Of a stretch of 64,000 bases of DNA, positions 25,483-34,823 are shown piece by piece. The notes under the pieces are model-generated. The model searched no databases. It had not been told where the DNA came from and worked only from the letters and a program-made list of their open reading frames with translations. The translations under genes and the position numbers were made by a program. Source of the DNA: Alphaproteobacteria bacterium (GTDB lineage: Bacteria; Pseudomonadota; Alphaproteobacteria; Micropepsales; Micropepsaceae); NCBI GenBank assembly GCA_021325375.1, contig JAJPHG010000012.1, positions 124,001 to 188,000 of the forward strand, given 5' to 3'. The number at the start of each line of letters is the position of its first letter. Position 1 is the stretch's first letter.

Positions 25483-28266
25483 ATGAGTACGGGCGTGACC
25501 CTCACCGGCTTCGATCCGTCGACGCTGCTCAGCTACTATCAATCGAAGCTGCCCACGGCGCCTTCGACGAGCACGCTCACATCCGCGACGCAAGCCGCCA
25601 ACAGCGCGACCGCCAACGACCAGCCGCCCTGGGAGGCGACGCCGCCCGCGCAGCAGTCGCGCGACGCGCAGGTGCTCGGCATCACCAATTTCCTCGACAC
25701 GAGCAACGTGCCGCTCAGTGCCGGCACCACGACGGACACAAAGACCGAGCAGGACAACCAGAAGCTCTTCTCGCTCTACACCGCGGTCAACAACCTCTCC
25801 TATCTTGCCAGCATGTCGAACCGCAGCGGCATGACGGCGGGCCAGCTCGCGGGCTTCAACACGCGCTATCAGCAAGGCCTGCAGCAGATCCAGAACTACG
25901 TCGCGACGACGAGCTTCAACAATTTCACGCTGCAGGCATCGGCGCCGAGCTCGTCGGCGACGAGCAGCGTGGGCGTGTCGTTCAGCAACTACACCTACAA
26001 CACGCGCACGCTGACCACGGACGCCAATCTCGAAAGTCCGCTGCCGGGGCTGAGCGCGAGCGACAATTTCACGGTTTCGGTGAAGAAGGGCGGCGTGTCG
26101 ACCGACGTGCCGATCGACTTGTCGCAGGTGAACGGGCCGCTGACGCTCGACAACGTCATCTCCTTCGTCAACCAGCAGCTTTCGGCGGCCGGGTTCTCGT
26201 CGCGCTTCCAGCGCACGATCACCAAGGGCACGATCGACGATCCGACGAACGCGTCTTACGGCCTTTCGGTCGCGCCCGCGGGTTCGGAGACGGTCACGCT
26301 TTCCGCGCCCGACGCAACGCCTTCGCTCTATATTGCTGGCAACAGCGGCGTGACGACGACGACCGGCGACACGACCAACGCCGACGGCACAACCAACAAC
26401 GACGGCACGACGGCGGATCAGCAGGGCCGTATCGTCAAGCTCAGCGATCTTGACGGCTCGCCGCAAAGCGCGTTCAGCGCGACCGCGGATCCGACCACGG
26501 GGCTGACCACGGCGCAGTCGACGGTCGTGGATTCGAGCGGCAACGTCTACGTCGTCGGCAACGCCACCGGCAATTTCGGCAACCAGCTCAACCAGGGCAC
26601 GCAGGATACCTATCTCACCAAATACGATTCCGCCGGCAATGTGGTGTGGACGCAGATGCTGGGCAGCGCGGGCGCAGCCTCCGCCTATTCGCTCGCGCTC
26701 AACCCCAAAGGCGGCGTCGTGGTGGTGGGCTCGACCACCGGCCAGGTGATGCAGACGTCGGTCAGCGACGGCAACAACGACAGCTTCGTCGCCGAATACG
26801 ACGCGAACGGCAACCAGAGCTGGGTCAAGCAGATCCAGACGCTCAACAACAACCAGGCGGCGGCGGTCAGCGTAGACGCCTCCGGCAACGTCTATGTCGG
26901 CGGCCAGGTGACGGGCGTCATCGGCAAGGGCCAGACGAACAACGGCGGCAACGACGCCTATGTCGCCAAGCTCGATTCCAAGGGCAACGTCGTCTACGAG
27001 CAGCAATACGGAAGCTCCGGCAACGACAGCGCGGCGGCGACGGCCACGACGTCGGACGGCGGCCTGCTGGTGGCGAGCGTCGTGGGCGGCCACGCGGTGG
27101 TGTCGAAATACGCCGGTGGCGACGCGACCCAGCCGCCGGTCTGGACTGAGGACCTGGGCGCGCTGCAGGCCGGCGGCACGATCGGCGGCATGACCGTCTC
27201 GAACGGCAACGTCTACGTCACCGGCACGACGAGCAACGCGAACCTGACCGCGGGCGGCCAGGCGACGGTTGCGAATGCGAGCTCGGGCGGCACCGATGCC
27301 TATGTCTTCAGCCTGACCGACAACGGCACCAGCGCGACCGCGAACACCGTCACCTATGTCGGCACGGGCGCGACCGACAAGGGCAACGCGGTCACGGTGG
27401 GCGCCGACGGCACGATCTATCTGGCGGGCACGACAAGCGGCACCTTCGCCGGACAGACGCGCAACATCCCTTCCGTCGACAACATGTTCGTGAGCGCGCT
27501 CAATCCCAACGGCACGGTGCAGTGGACGCGCCAATATGGCGGCGCCGACGGAACCTCCACGGGCCAAGGCGTCGCGTTCGACGCGCAGGGATCGAGCGTG
27601 CTCGACGCGCTCGGCCTGCCGCGCGGCACGATCTCGTTCAATCAGACCGTCGACCTGACGCAATCGACCACCCTGCGCGCCGGCGACAGCTTCCAGATCA
27701 AGCTCGCCGGCGCCACGACGCGCACGGCCACGATCTCCATCGACCAGGGCGAGACGCTGTCCTCGCTGGTCAACAAGATCAACATCGAGATGCAGAACAC
27801 CGGCAAGGCGTCGGTGGCGTATGGTTCGAGCGGCGAGACGCTCAAGATCGCGGTCAATGCCGGCGTCACCGCGACCTTGATCGCGGGACCGGCGAATTCG
27901 GACGCGCTGGCGCGTCTCGGCCTTTCGCCGCAGACGCTCACCAACACCTCGAGCGCTTCGGGCAGCACGGCGTCGAGCACCGGCACGACCGCATACGGCC
28001 TCGGCCTGCCGGCGGATACCGACATCTCGACCGCGGCCGGCGGCGGGGCGGCGCGCGCGCAGCTGCTCAGCGTGCTCGGCACGATCCAGAAGATCTATCA
28101 GTCGGAGAATTCTCCCACCCCGAGCGCATCGTCCACCGGCGGCGGCTCGTCCGCATCGTCCGGCGGGGTGTCTCCGGAGGTGACGGCACAACTCGCCAGC
28201 TATTCGCTGGCGCTCAGCATGTTCTCCAACAGCTCCTCGTCGTCCTCGACATCGAGCGTCATCTGA
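25483..28266 (+). CDS. flaEY: FlaEY-like flagellar protein with SBBP beta-propeller repeats
   Basis: 927 residues, low in charge and Cys, rich in Gly/Ser/Thr/Asn. From ~340 to ~680 there are repeats of the type SSGNVYVVGNATGNFG, KYDSAGNVVWTQMLG and LDSKGNVVYEQQYGSS, which are SBBP beta-propeller blades. The N- and C-terminal parts look flagellin-like: a helical SLYTAVNNLSYLASMSNRSG and a closing Ser-rich tail. Caulobacter FlaEY, in its flagellin cluster, has the same size and style and is needed for normal filament formation. The symbol rests on this resemblance and on context. Confidence 0.68.
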   Translation: MSTGVTLTGFDPSTLLSYYQSKLPTAPSTSTLTSATQAANSATANDQPPWEATPPAQQSRDAQVLGITNFLDTSNVPLSAGTTTDTKTEQDNQKLFSLYTAVNNLSYLASMSNRSGMTAGQLAGFNTRYQQGLQQIQNYVATTSFNNFTLQASAPSSSATSSVGVSFSNYTYNTRTLTTDANLESPLPGLSASDNFTVSVKKGGVSTDVPIDLSQVNGPLTLDNVISFVNQQLSAAGFSSRFQRTITKGTIDDPTNASYGLSVAPAGSETVTLSAPDATPSLYIAGNSGVTTTTGDTTNADGTTNNDGTTADQQGRIVKLSDLDGSPQSAFSATADPTTGLTTAQSTVVDSSGNVYVVGNATGNFGNQLNQGTQDTYLTKYDSAGNVVWTQMLGSAGAASAYSLALNPKGGVVVVGSTTGQVMQTSVSDGNNDSFVAEYDANGNQSWVKQIQTLNNNQAAAVSVDASGNVYVGGQVTGVIGKGQTNNGGNDAYVAKLDSKGNVVYEQQYGSSGNDSAAATATTSDGGLLVASVVGGHAVVSKYAGGDATQPPVWTEDLGALQAGGTIGGMTVSNGNVYVTGTTSNANLTAGGQATVANASSGGTDAYVFSLTDNGTSATANTVTYVGTGATDKGNAVTVGADGTIYLAGTTSGTFAGQTRNIPSVDNMFVSALNPNGTVQWTRQYGGADGTSTGQGVAFDAQGSSVLDALGLPRGTISFNQTVDLTQSTTLRAGDSFQIKLAGATTRTATISIDQGETLSSLVNKINIEMQNTGKASVAYGSSGETLKIAVNAGVTATLIAGPANSDALARLGLSPQTLTNTSSASGSTASSTGTTAYGLGLPADTDISTAAGGGAARAQLLSVLGTIQKIYQSENSPTPSASSTGGGSSASSGGVSPEVTAQLASYSLALSMFSNSSSSSSTSSVI

Positions 28267-28397
28267 TCAGCCCTGCGCCGCGCGCATGGCGGCGAACTTC
28301 GCCAAAGCGGTATCACATTCGCTTGCATGTCACGCTTCGCGACATTCCTCACACCCATTTGACGAAGTTTCGTCTTCGCGCCGTGGGATGATCGCGC

Positions 28398-28625
28398 ATG
28401 GTTTGTTCGGCGATGGAGTTCCGGGAACGGCGCGCGTTCGCGCCCGTGCGCGGCGATCTGGCGGGACGCGCGGCCTCGTTGCGCATGGAAGCGGATTTCC
28501 TGCGCGCGCGCGCCGAGGCGGCCGACGAAGAAGCGGTGCGGGCCGCCTATCTGGCGCTTGCCGAGCGCTGGCTCGCTTTCGCCGCCGGCCTCGAAGCGGA
28601 GGTCATCGCGGCGCTGATGGAATAG
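28398..28625 (+). CDS. Small helical protein, hypothetical
   Basis: 75 residues, almost wholly alpha-helical by composition (FLRARAEAADEEAVRAAYLAL, read in two parts, then ERWLAFAAGLEAEVIAALME). ATG at 28398 follows GGGATGATCG; 28413 is an alternative. Its stop lies directly beside the stop of the convergent flagellar gene. No family recognised. Confidence 0.5.
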   Translation: MVCSAMEFRERRAFAPVRGDLAGRAASLRMEADFLRARAEAADEEAVRAAYLALAERWLAFAAGLEAEVIAALME

Positions 28626-29036
28626 TCAGACGACGCTGTTGTAGAGCATCGCGCCGCTCTGGCGCGGCGCGTGGCCCGTGGCGCCGTAGGGGCTCAAAGG
28701 CGCGCGGCGGCGTTCGATCTCCTCGGCGACGGCGCGGATCATGCCTTCGGTCGCGCCGCGCATGCGGGTGAGCAGCCGCATCTGCGTGCCCAGCAGCTCG
28801 CGGAAGCGCCCCGTCGCGTCGATCAGCCGCCGGCGCAATTCGCTTCCGGCGGCGTTTGGATTGAGCCCGGAGGCCTCGCGGCCGTAGAGCGCCGTGAGAC
28901 GCAGGATCTCCGGCTCGATGCTGCGCATGTCGCGCGGCTTGCCGGCCCTGAGTGCCGCGATGTCGTTCTCGAGCACCGCGATCAGGCGTTCGGCCATCGC
29001 GATCAGCCGTTCGATGCGCTGCTCTTCCGCGTTCAT
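28626..29036 (-). CDS. Flagellar protein, FlbY/FlgN-like
   Basis: 136 residues, helical: EEQRIERLIAMAERLIAVLE at the N-terminus, LTALYGREASG in the middle, and RMRGATEGMIRAVAEEIERR toward the end. FlgN-type chaperones look like this, and Caulobacter has FlbY in a comparable place behind flgI. The ATG overlaps the stop of the rod-binding protein gene (ATGA), so it is the third gene of a flgI operon. Confidence 0.6.
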   Translation of the reverse strand: MNAEEQRIERLIAMAERLIAVLENDIAALRAGKPRDMRSIEPEILRLTALYGREASGLNPNAAGSELRRRLIDATGRFRELLGTQMRLLTRMRGATEGMIRAVAEEIERRRAPLSPYGATGHAPRQSGAMLYNSVV

Positions 29037-29341
29037 GACAGGCCCTGCCGTTTCAACAGCTCGCGCGTGACGTGATCGGCAAGACCCAGGCCCCCTTGCT
29101 TGGCCATCTGCTTGCCGTACTCGTCGACCATCATCGAGCGGAACATCTCCTCGCCCTCGCCGCCGCCGAACATGCCGTCGGTCTTGATGCCCTCGAACAT
29201 GGAGTTCAGCATCTGCGAGATCAGCACGCCCTCGAATTGCTGGGCGACCTTGCCCGTCGCGGCTTTCGTGGCGCCCGCGACCGGCGGTTTCACCGGCCCC
29301 GATTGCAGCGCCGCCTGCGCGGTGTCGAGCGTGGGGCTCAT
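29033..29341 (-). CDS. flgJ: Rod-binding protein (FlgJ N-terminal domain only)
   Basis: 102 residues. It carries the FlgJ rod-binding domain: AQQFEGVLISQMLNSMF and MFRSMMVDEYGKQMAKQGGLG (given in part), ending VTRELLKRQG. The muramidase domain of enterobacterial FlgJ is absent, as usual in alphaproteobacteria. Overlaps with flgI upstream and the FlbY-like gene downstream are both ATGA. Confidence 0.87.
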   Translation of the reverse strand: MSPTLDTAQAALQSGPVKPPVAGATKAATGKVAQQFEGVLISQMLNSMFEGIKTDGMFGGGEGEEMFRSMMVDEYGKQMAKQGGLGLADHVTRELLKRQGLS

Positions 29342-30456
29342 CCGATCACCTGGATGTCGGCCTGCAGCGCGCCCGCCGCCTTGATCGCCTGAAGGATCGA
29401 GATGATGTCGCGCGGCCCCACGCCCAGCGCGTTCAAGCCGTCGACCAAACTCTGAAGGCTCACGCCTTCATGCAGCACGGCCATCTTGTTGCCCTTGCTG
29501 TCGTCGACCTGGATCTGCGTGCGCGGCACGACCTGGGTGGTGCCTTTGGAGAACGGCCCGGGCTGGCTCACCTCCGGCGTCTCGTTGACGCGGATGGTGA
29601 GATTGCCTTGCGCGATGGCGATGGTGGAGATGCGTACGTCGGCGCCCATCACGATCACGCCCGACTGCTCGTCGATGACGACCTTCGCGGGCTGGTCGGG
29701 ATCGACCTTGACCTGCTCGACGTCGGTGAGCAGCCCCACCACGCCGTGCGGATAGGACGCCGGCACGGCCAGATGCACGGTGGACGGATCGCTGACGTCG
29801 GCGACGTTGGAACCCAGATAGTTGTTCACGGCGGCGGCGATGCGCGACGCCGTCATCAAATCGGGATTGTGCAGCGACAGCTTCAGGCTCGTCTGGCCCG
29901 CGAGCGCGTAAGGGATCTCGCGCTCCACGATCGCGCCGTTGGCGATGCGCCCCGCCGTCGGCACGCCGCGCGTGACGCTGCTGCCCGAATCGCCCGAGGC
30001 CGAGAAGCCGCCGATCGTCACCGGCCCTTGGCCGAGCGCATAGATCTGCCCGTCGGCGCCGAACAAAGTCGTCACCAGAAGCGTGCCGCCCTGAAGGCTT
30101 TTGGCGTCGCCCAGCGCGCTCACCGACACGTCGATGCGCGTGCCTTGCGCGGCAAAGGCCGGCAGGTTCGCCGTCACCATGACCGCTGCGGTGTTCTTGG
30201 TCTGCATCGTCTCGCCGCGCGTGTTCACGCCCATGCGCTCGAGCATGGTCTGCAGCGTCTGCTGGGTGAACGGCGCGTTCTTCAAGCTGTCGCCCGAGCC
30301 GTTCAGGCCGACCACCAGGCCGTAGCCGACCAGCATGTTGTCGCGGATGCCTTCCACTTCGACCAGGTCCTTGACCCGGGAGTAGCCGAGCGCGGGGGCG
30401 ATGTTGAAGCCCAGAAGGGCGCAGAGGACGAAGATAGCAAGCTTGCGGATGTGCAT
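29338..30456 (-). CDS. flgI: Flagellar P-ring protein FlgI
   Basis: 372 residues. Signal peptide KLAIFVLCALLGFNIAPALG, then the mature start SRVKDLVEVEGIRDNMLVGY with GLVVGLNGSGDSL, QTMLERMGV, and the C-terminal VSLQSLVDGLNALGVGPRDI typical of FlgI. It forms the periplasmic ring around the rod with help from FlgA. First gene of flgI-flgJ-flbY. Confidence 0.96.
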   Translation of the reverse strand: MHIRKLAIFVLCALLGFNIAPALGYSRVKDLVEVEGIRDNMLVGYGLVVGLNGSGDSLKNAPFTQQTLQTMLERMGVNTRGETMQTKNTAAVMVTANLPAFAAQGTRIDVSVSALGDAKSLQGGTLLVTTLFGADGQIYALGQGPVTIGGFSASGDSGSSVTRGVPTAGRIANGAIVEREIPYALAGQTSLKLSLHNPDLMTASRIAAAVNNYLGSNVADVSDPSTVHLAVPASYPHGVVGLLTDVEQVKVDPDQPAKVVIDEQSGVIVMGADVRISTIAIAQGNLTIRVNETPEVSQPGPFSKGTTQVVPRTQIQVDDSKGNKMAVLHEGVSLQSLVDGLNALGVGPRDIISILQAIKAAGALQADIQVIG

Positions 30457-30593
30457 GAGCGCGTTCTGCTCTTTATGGCCGACGCCTGCCTTGCCAGTTC
30501 CGTGCCTGCTGCACGTGAATAATATATCTTTATTATCAGTATCTTAGATGGTCGCCGCCGCCCGCCCGGCAGCTTTTTCCCGGCAGTTCCGGC

Positions 30594-31160
30594 CTAATCG
30601 GGCTTGAGCGCGGGGTAGCGCACCCAAGTGGAGCTCGACGCGCCGATCGGCGAAAACAGGATGGAATTGTGCTCGTGCCGCAGAACGATCAGCGCGCCGT
30701 CGGCGGCTTTGCCGAGGGTCATCGTCTCGTGCTCCCGGCTGGTCAACGGATTGTCCCGGCCGCGCGTTTCCCCCGAATAGGTGTCGATGACGGCGCCCTC
30801 GGTCCCGCACTCCCGCGCCGGATAGCTCAGGGTTGCGATCTCCCCTGTCGCGCCGCGAAAATGAAGGACAAGCGCCGCCGGCCCGTCGCTCGCGATCTCG
30901 ACACGGTCGATCAGGGCGCTGGTCTTGGCGTTCTTCGCGCCCTCCTCGCTGGTCTGCGGCTCGGGGGTCAGCATCGAATAGAGGCTCAAGGCGCTTGTCG
31001 GCTCGCCGGCCTCCTCGCCAGAACCTTGATAGAGCCCGACCACGTCCGCGCAGTTCTTCATAGGCGCGGGCGCGGCCCAGTTCCGAGGGTAGGATTCTCC
31101 TCGCGCGGGCCCGCACAGGAGCACAATCCCCATCACCGCCCATTGCGCGCGCCGAAACAT
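30594..31160 (-). CDS. Hypothetical secreted protein
   Basis: 188 residues with a signal-type N-terminus (FRRAQWAVMGIVLLCGPARG, then ESYP). The mature part has MKNCADVVGLYQG and ARECGTEGA, so two cysteines that could pair. No family recognised. Upstream of flgI in the same direction with a 137-bp gap, divergent from gpmA. Confidence 0.65.
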   Translation of the reverse strand: MFRRAQWAVMGIVLLCGPARGESYPRNWAAPAPMKNCADVVGLYQGSGEEAGEPTSALSLYSMLTPEPQTSEEGAKNAKTSALIDRVEIASDGPAALVLHFRGATGEIATLSYPARECGTEGAVIDTYSGETRGRDNPLTSREHETMTLGKAADGALIVLRHEHNSILFSPIGASSSTWVRYPALKPD

Positions 31161-31241
31161 CCCACCACCCCGCTCTCGAAGCGCGGCAGCCTAGCACGGA
31201 AGCCGTGGACAGCGCGGCGGCGCGACCGTAATCATCGCCGC

Positions 31242-31994
31242 ATGAGCAAATCACCCTGGCAGCTCGTCCTCGTCCGCCATGGCGAGAGCGAGTGGAACAA
31301 GAAGAACCTCTTCACCGGCTGGCGCGACGTGCGGCTGACCGAGCAGGGCGAGCGCGAGGCGCGCGAGGCGGGGCGCACGCTCAGGGCCGAGGGGCTCGCG
31401 TTCGACGTCGCCTATACCTCGCTGCTCAGCCGCGCGATCAAGACGCTGTGGCTGGCGCTGGACGAGATGGACGCGATGTGGCTGCCGGTGATCAAGCATT
31501 GGCGGCTCAACGAACGGCATTACGGCGCGCTGCAGGGCATGAACAAGCGCGAGGCCACGGAGAAGTTCGGCGAGGCGCAGGTCAAGGTCTGGCGGCGCTC
31601 CTATGCGACGCCGCCGCCGCCGGTCGCGCGCGACTCGCCCGAATACAACAAGGGCGATCCGCGCTACGCCGATCTCAGCGACGAAGAATTTCCCTTGAGC
31701 GAAAGCTTGAAGGACGTGCTCGCGCGCGTGATGCCGTATTGGGAAAGCGCCATCCTGCCCGATCTCGAAGCGGGCAAGCGCGTGCTGATCGCGGCCCACG
31801 GCAATTCGCTGCGCGCGCTGATCAAGCATCTCGAGAACGTCGGTGACGAGGCCATCGCCGGCATGGACGTGCCCACGGCCATCCCCAGGGCCTATCGCCT
31901 GGATGCGTCGTTCAAGGCCGCGGAAGCGCGTTATCTGGGCGACCCCGCGGAGCTCGAGCGCCGCATCGGCGCGGTCAAGGCCCAGGCGGGATGA
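31242..31994 (+). CDS. gpmA: 2,3-bisphosphoglycerate-dependent phosphoglycerate mutase
   Basis: Glycolytic interconversion of 3- and 2-phosphoglycerate. 250 residues. The phospho-acceptor histidine lies in LVLVRHGESEWNKKNLFTGW; LNERHYGALQG and the second histidine in LIAAHGNSLRALIKHL are as in the family. The start at 31242 (MSKSPWQ) fits. The stop overlaps the next ATG (ATGA). Confidence 0.96.
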   Translation: MSKSPWQLVLVRHGESEWNKKNLFTGWRDVRLTEQGEREAREAGRTLRAEGLAFDVAYTSLLSRAIKTLWLALDEMDAMWLPVIKHWRLNERHYGALQGMNKREATEKFGEAQVKVWRRSYATPPPPVARDSPEYNKGDPRYADLSDEEFPLSESLKDVLARVMPYWESAILPDLEAGKRVLIAAHGNSLRALIKHLENVGDEAIAGMDVPTAIPRAYRLDASFKAAEARYLGDPAELERRIGAVKAQAG

Positions 31995-33349
31995 GGCGCG
32001 GGGCGCTTCTTCTTCTATGCACGCCGCTTCTGCTCGGCGCCGTCAAGCAGGGCGATCCGCATTGCGGCGTCACGACCAAACCCTGCGCGGGCAAGGTCCT
32101 GCTGCATCCGCCCAAGCCCCATCACGCGGCCAAGCACGCTAAGAAGCCCGCGCCGAAAGAGACCGCGAGCGCCCCGCCCGCGCCGCCGCCGCTGAACGAC
32201 AACACCGACACGAGCCACGCGATCCCCGCAGGCCAGGCGCTCAAGCTTCCTTCGACCAAGGATCAGTTCGAGACGCTGAGGAACAAGATCAAGCGCGACC
32301 GCCCCGCCATGCTCGACGCGCGGCAGAAGAGCGATACCCTCAAGGCCCAAGCCGCGGCGCTGCAGAAGAAGCTGATCGATACTGCCGCGCGCGTCGTGGC
32401 GCTGGAGGACGAGAAGCAGCATCTCGACGCCGACATCGCGCGCCTCACGGGGGAGGACCAGCGCCTGTCGGCGAGCTTCGCGCGCGACCGCGTCTCGGTT
32501 GCCAGGCTGCTCGCGATCCTGGAGCGGATGCAGCACGACATGCCGCCCGCGATCGTGCTGCGTCCCGATGACGCGTTGGGCGCCGCGCGCAGCGCGATGC
32601 TGATCGGCGCCTCGGTGCCCAACGTCTATGGCGAGGCGGCAGCGCTGGCGCGCCGCATTAAGACGCTGCAACAAACCCGCATCGCGCTGGTCACCAAGCG
32701 CGCGGAAGAACAGCGCAACGCCGTCAGCCTCAAGGCCTCGCGCGACGAGCTCGATCAGTTGCTCGCGACCAAGGAATTGGAGGCCGACGCCGCGGCCCAG
32801 CGCTATGGCGATCTCGCCTCCGGGCTCGAACAGGCCGCCACGACCGCGGCCGATCTCCAGGCTTTGCTGGAAAAAGTCTCGGCGCTGCGCACCCGGCCGG
32901 CGCAGCAGGCCATCGTGACGGTGAGCGCGCTGAAGCCCGGCACGGGCGGCCCGCTCCAGGGCCGCAGCCTGCTCGTTCCGGTGGCCGGACGGCCGGTTCC
33001 GGGCGGCATGGACGGGGTGGGCGGGGCCAGGGCGCCGGGGCTGACCTTCGCCACGCAGCCGGGCGCCAGGGTGATTGCCCCTGCCGACTCCGAGGTCATT
33101 TTCGCCGGCCCTTACCATAAAACCGGCCAAGTCTTGATCTTGGAATTGACCGCTGGATACGATCTCGTCCTGGCGGGGCTCGGCCGGGCCGATGTGCGGC
33201 CCAATGACGAAGTTTTAGCCGGTGAGCCGGTAGGAATAATGCCCAATTCCGGCCAGAACGGGCTACTGTACTTCGAGCTCCGGCAGAACGGACACGGCAT
33301 CTCACCGGCCCCATGGTTGGCCGTGGAACTGAGGAAGGCACAAAAATGA
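31991..33349 (+). CDS. EnvC/murein hydrolase activator family, degenerate LytM domain
   Basis: 452 residues. Hydrophobic N-terminus (GALLLLCTPLLLGAV), a Pro/Lys-rich linker, a long coiled coil (~85-280) and a C-terminal LytM/M23 fold (~350-450). Active LytM domains use HxxxD and HxH; here the matching spots read LAGLGRAD and LYFELR, so zinc ligands are missing, as in EnvC-type amidase activators. It sits between gpmA and ctpA with ATGA overlaps on both sides, the common gpm-envC-ctpA order of alphaproteobacteria. Confidence 0.85.
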   Translation: MRRGALLLLCTPLLLGAVKQGDPHCGVTTKPCAGKVLLHPPKPHHAAKHAKKPAPKETASAPPAPPPLNDNTDTSHAIPAGQALKLPSTKDQFETLRNKIKRDRPAMLDARQKSDTLKAQAAALQKKLIDTAARVVALEDEKQHLDADIARLTGEDQRLSASFARDRVSVARLLAILERMQHDMPPAIVLRPDDALGAARSAMLIGASVPNVYGEAAALARRIKTLQQTRIALVTKRAEEQRNAVSLKASRDELDQLLATKELEADAAAQRYGDLASGLEQAATTAADLQALLEKVSALRTRPAQQAIVTVSALKPGTGGPLQGRSLLVPVAGRPVPGGMDGVGGARAPGLTFATQPGARVIAPADSEVIFAGPYHKTGQVLILELTAGYDLVLAGLGRADVRPNDEVLAGEPVGIMPNSGQNGLLYFELRQNGHGISPAPWLAVELRKAQK

Positions 33350-34647
33350 AGCGCATCGCGTTCGTCGCCTTGGGCGTCGTCATCGGGTTCTCCGTCGCCG
33401 GCATTCTTCCCGCCGCGCACGGCGCCAACGACATGTCGACCTATCGCCAGCTCGATCTCTTCGGGCAGGCCTTCGACAGCGTGCGCAAGAACTATGTGCG
33501 TCCGGTGCAGGACGGCGCGCTCGTCGACTCCGCGATCCAGGGCATGGTCAGCGATCTCGACCCGCATTCCAGCTACATGGACGCGAAGGCCTTCGCCGAC
33601 ATGCAGATCCAGACCAAGGGCGAGTTCGGCGGCGTCGGCATCGAGGTGACGGCGGAAGACGGACTGATCAAGGTGATCTCGCCCATCGACGACACGCCCG
33701 CCGCCAAGGCCGGCCTGAAGACCGGCGACTACATCGCCGCCATCGACGGCACCTCGATCCAGGGCACTCCGCTCAACGACGCTATCGATAAAATGCGTGG
33801 CGCGCCCGGCTCCAAGGTCGTGCTCACGATCCTGCGCACGGGACAGAAGAAGCCGTTCGACGTGACGCTGGCGCGCGCCATCATCCGCGTCGACAGCGTG
33901 AAGTTCCACCGCGAGGGCGATGTCGGCTATATCCGCCTGACCGCGTTCAACGAACAGACGGCCAGCGGGCTTGCGCGCGCCATCACCTCGCTCAAGAAGC
34001 AGATCGGCCCGGGCCTCAAGGGCTACGTGCTCGACCTGCGCAACAATCCGGGCGGCTTGCTCGACCAGGCGATCGAGGTGTCGGACGACTTCCTCACCTC
34101 CGGCGAGATCGTGTCGACGCGCGGCCGCCATCCCGACGACACGCAGCGCTACGACGCCAAGCCCGGCGACATGACCGACAACAAGAAGGTCGTCATCCTG
34201 GTCAATGGCGGCACGGCCTCGGCGTCGGAGATCGTCGCGGGCGCGCTGCAGGACCACAAGCGTGCGACCGTCGTCGGCATGACCTCGTTCGGCAAGGGCT
34301 CGGTGCAGACCATCATCCCGCTGGGCGAAGGCGGCGGCGCGCTGCGCCTGACGACGGCGCGCTACTACACCCCGTCCGGCCACTCCATCCAGGCGCAGGG
34401 CATCATCCCCGACGTCATGGTGGCGCAGGGCGACGAGGACCAGACGCCCAAGATCGCGCGCCCGAGCGAGGCCGACCTTCCCGGCCATCTCGTCGGCGAG
34501 CCCGTGATCAAGAAGCCTGACGCCGGCATCATCAAGCCCGCGCCGGGCAAGAAGTACGACGACTTCCAGCTCTCCTACGCGCTGGACATGATCCGCGGCC
34601 AGACCACCGTCAGCGCCGTGACCGTCAAGAGCGCAAGGGCGGATTAA
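33346..34647 (+). CDS. ctpA: Carboxy-terminal processing protease, S41 family
   Basis: 433 residues. N-terminal signal/anchor (RIAFVALGVVIGFSVAGIL), a PDZ domain (~95-180, with FGGVGIEVTAEDG) and the S41 core: YVLDLRNNPGGLLDQA, catalytic Ser in NGGTASASEIVAGALQ and Lys in TSFGKGSVQTI. It degrades or trims periplasmic proteins. ATG at 33346 overlaps the EnvC-type stop. Confidence 0.95.
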   Translation: MKRIAFVALGVVIGFSVAGILPAAHGANDMSTYRQLDLFGQAFDSVRKNYVRPVQDGALVDSAIQGMVSDLDPHSSYMDAKAFADMQIQTKGEFGGVGIEVTAEDGLIKVISPIDDTPAAKAGLKTGDYIAAIDGTSIQGTPLNDAIDKMRGAPGSKVVLTILRTGQKKPFDVTLARAIIRVDSVKFHREGDVGYIRLTAFNEQTASGLARAITSLKKQIGPGLKGYVLDLRNNPGGLLDQAIEVSDDFLTSGEIVSTRGRHPDDTQRYDAKPGDMTDNKKVVILVNGGTASASEIVAGALQDHKRATVVGMTSFGKGSVQTIIPLGEGGGALRLTTARYYTPSGHSIQAQGIIPDVMVAQGDEDQTPKIARPSEADLPGHLVGEPVIKKPDAGIIKPAPGKKYDDFQLSYALDMIRGQTTVSAVTVKSARAD

Positions 34648-34650
34648 GCT

Positions 34651-34797
34651 CCCCTCAAATTCCCTCTCCCCCTCCGGGGGAGAGGGTTAGGATGAGGGGG
34701 TCGTGCAGCTAGACTCGCTGCAGCCGCCCCCTCACCCCGGCCGCGCCTACGCTGCCGCTGGGCGCCCCCCGCTTCGGGGGGCGAGGGAGGATTTTTT
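34651..34797. repeat. Alphaproteobacterial palindromic intergenic element
   Basis: Nested hairpins: CCCTCTCCCCCTCCGGGGGA-GAGGG, then GATGAGGGGG facing CCCCCTCAC, and GGCGCCCCCCGCTTCGGGGG-GCG, ending in TTTTTT at 34792-34797. Elements of this style are scattered through many alphaproteobacterial genomes. The last hairpin and T-run may terminate the gpmA-envC-ctpA transcript. Confidence 0.7.
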
Positions 34798-34823
34798 ATT
34801 TGGTTCCGCGCTACCATCCCGCC

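Noticed and set aside
25441..28191. A 916-residue open frame on the minus strand opposite the FlaEY-like gene
   Set aside because: Arg/Ala/Asp-rich with no motif; a normal by-product of high-GC codon use in the real gene.
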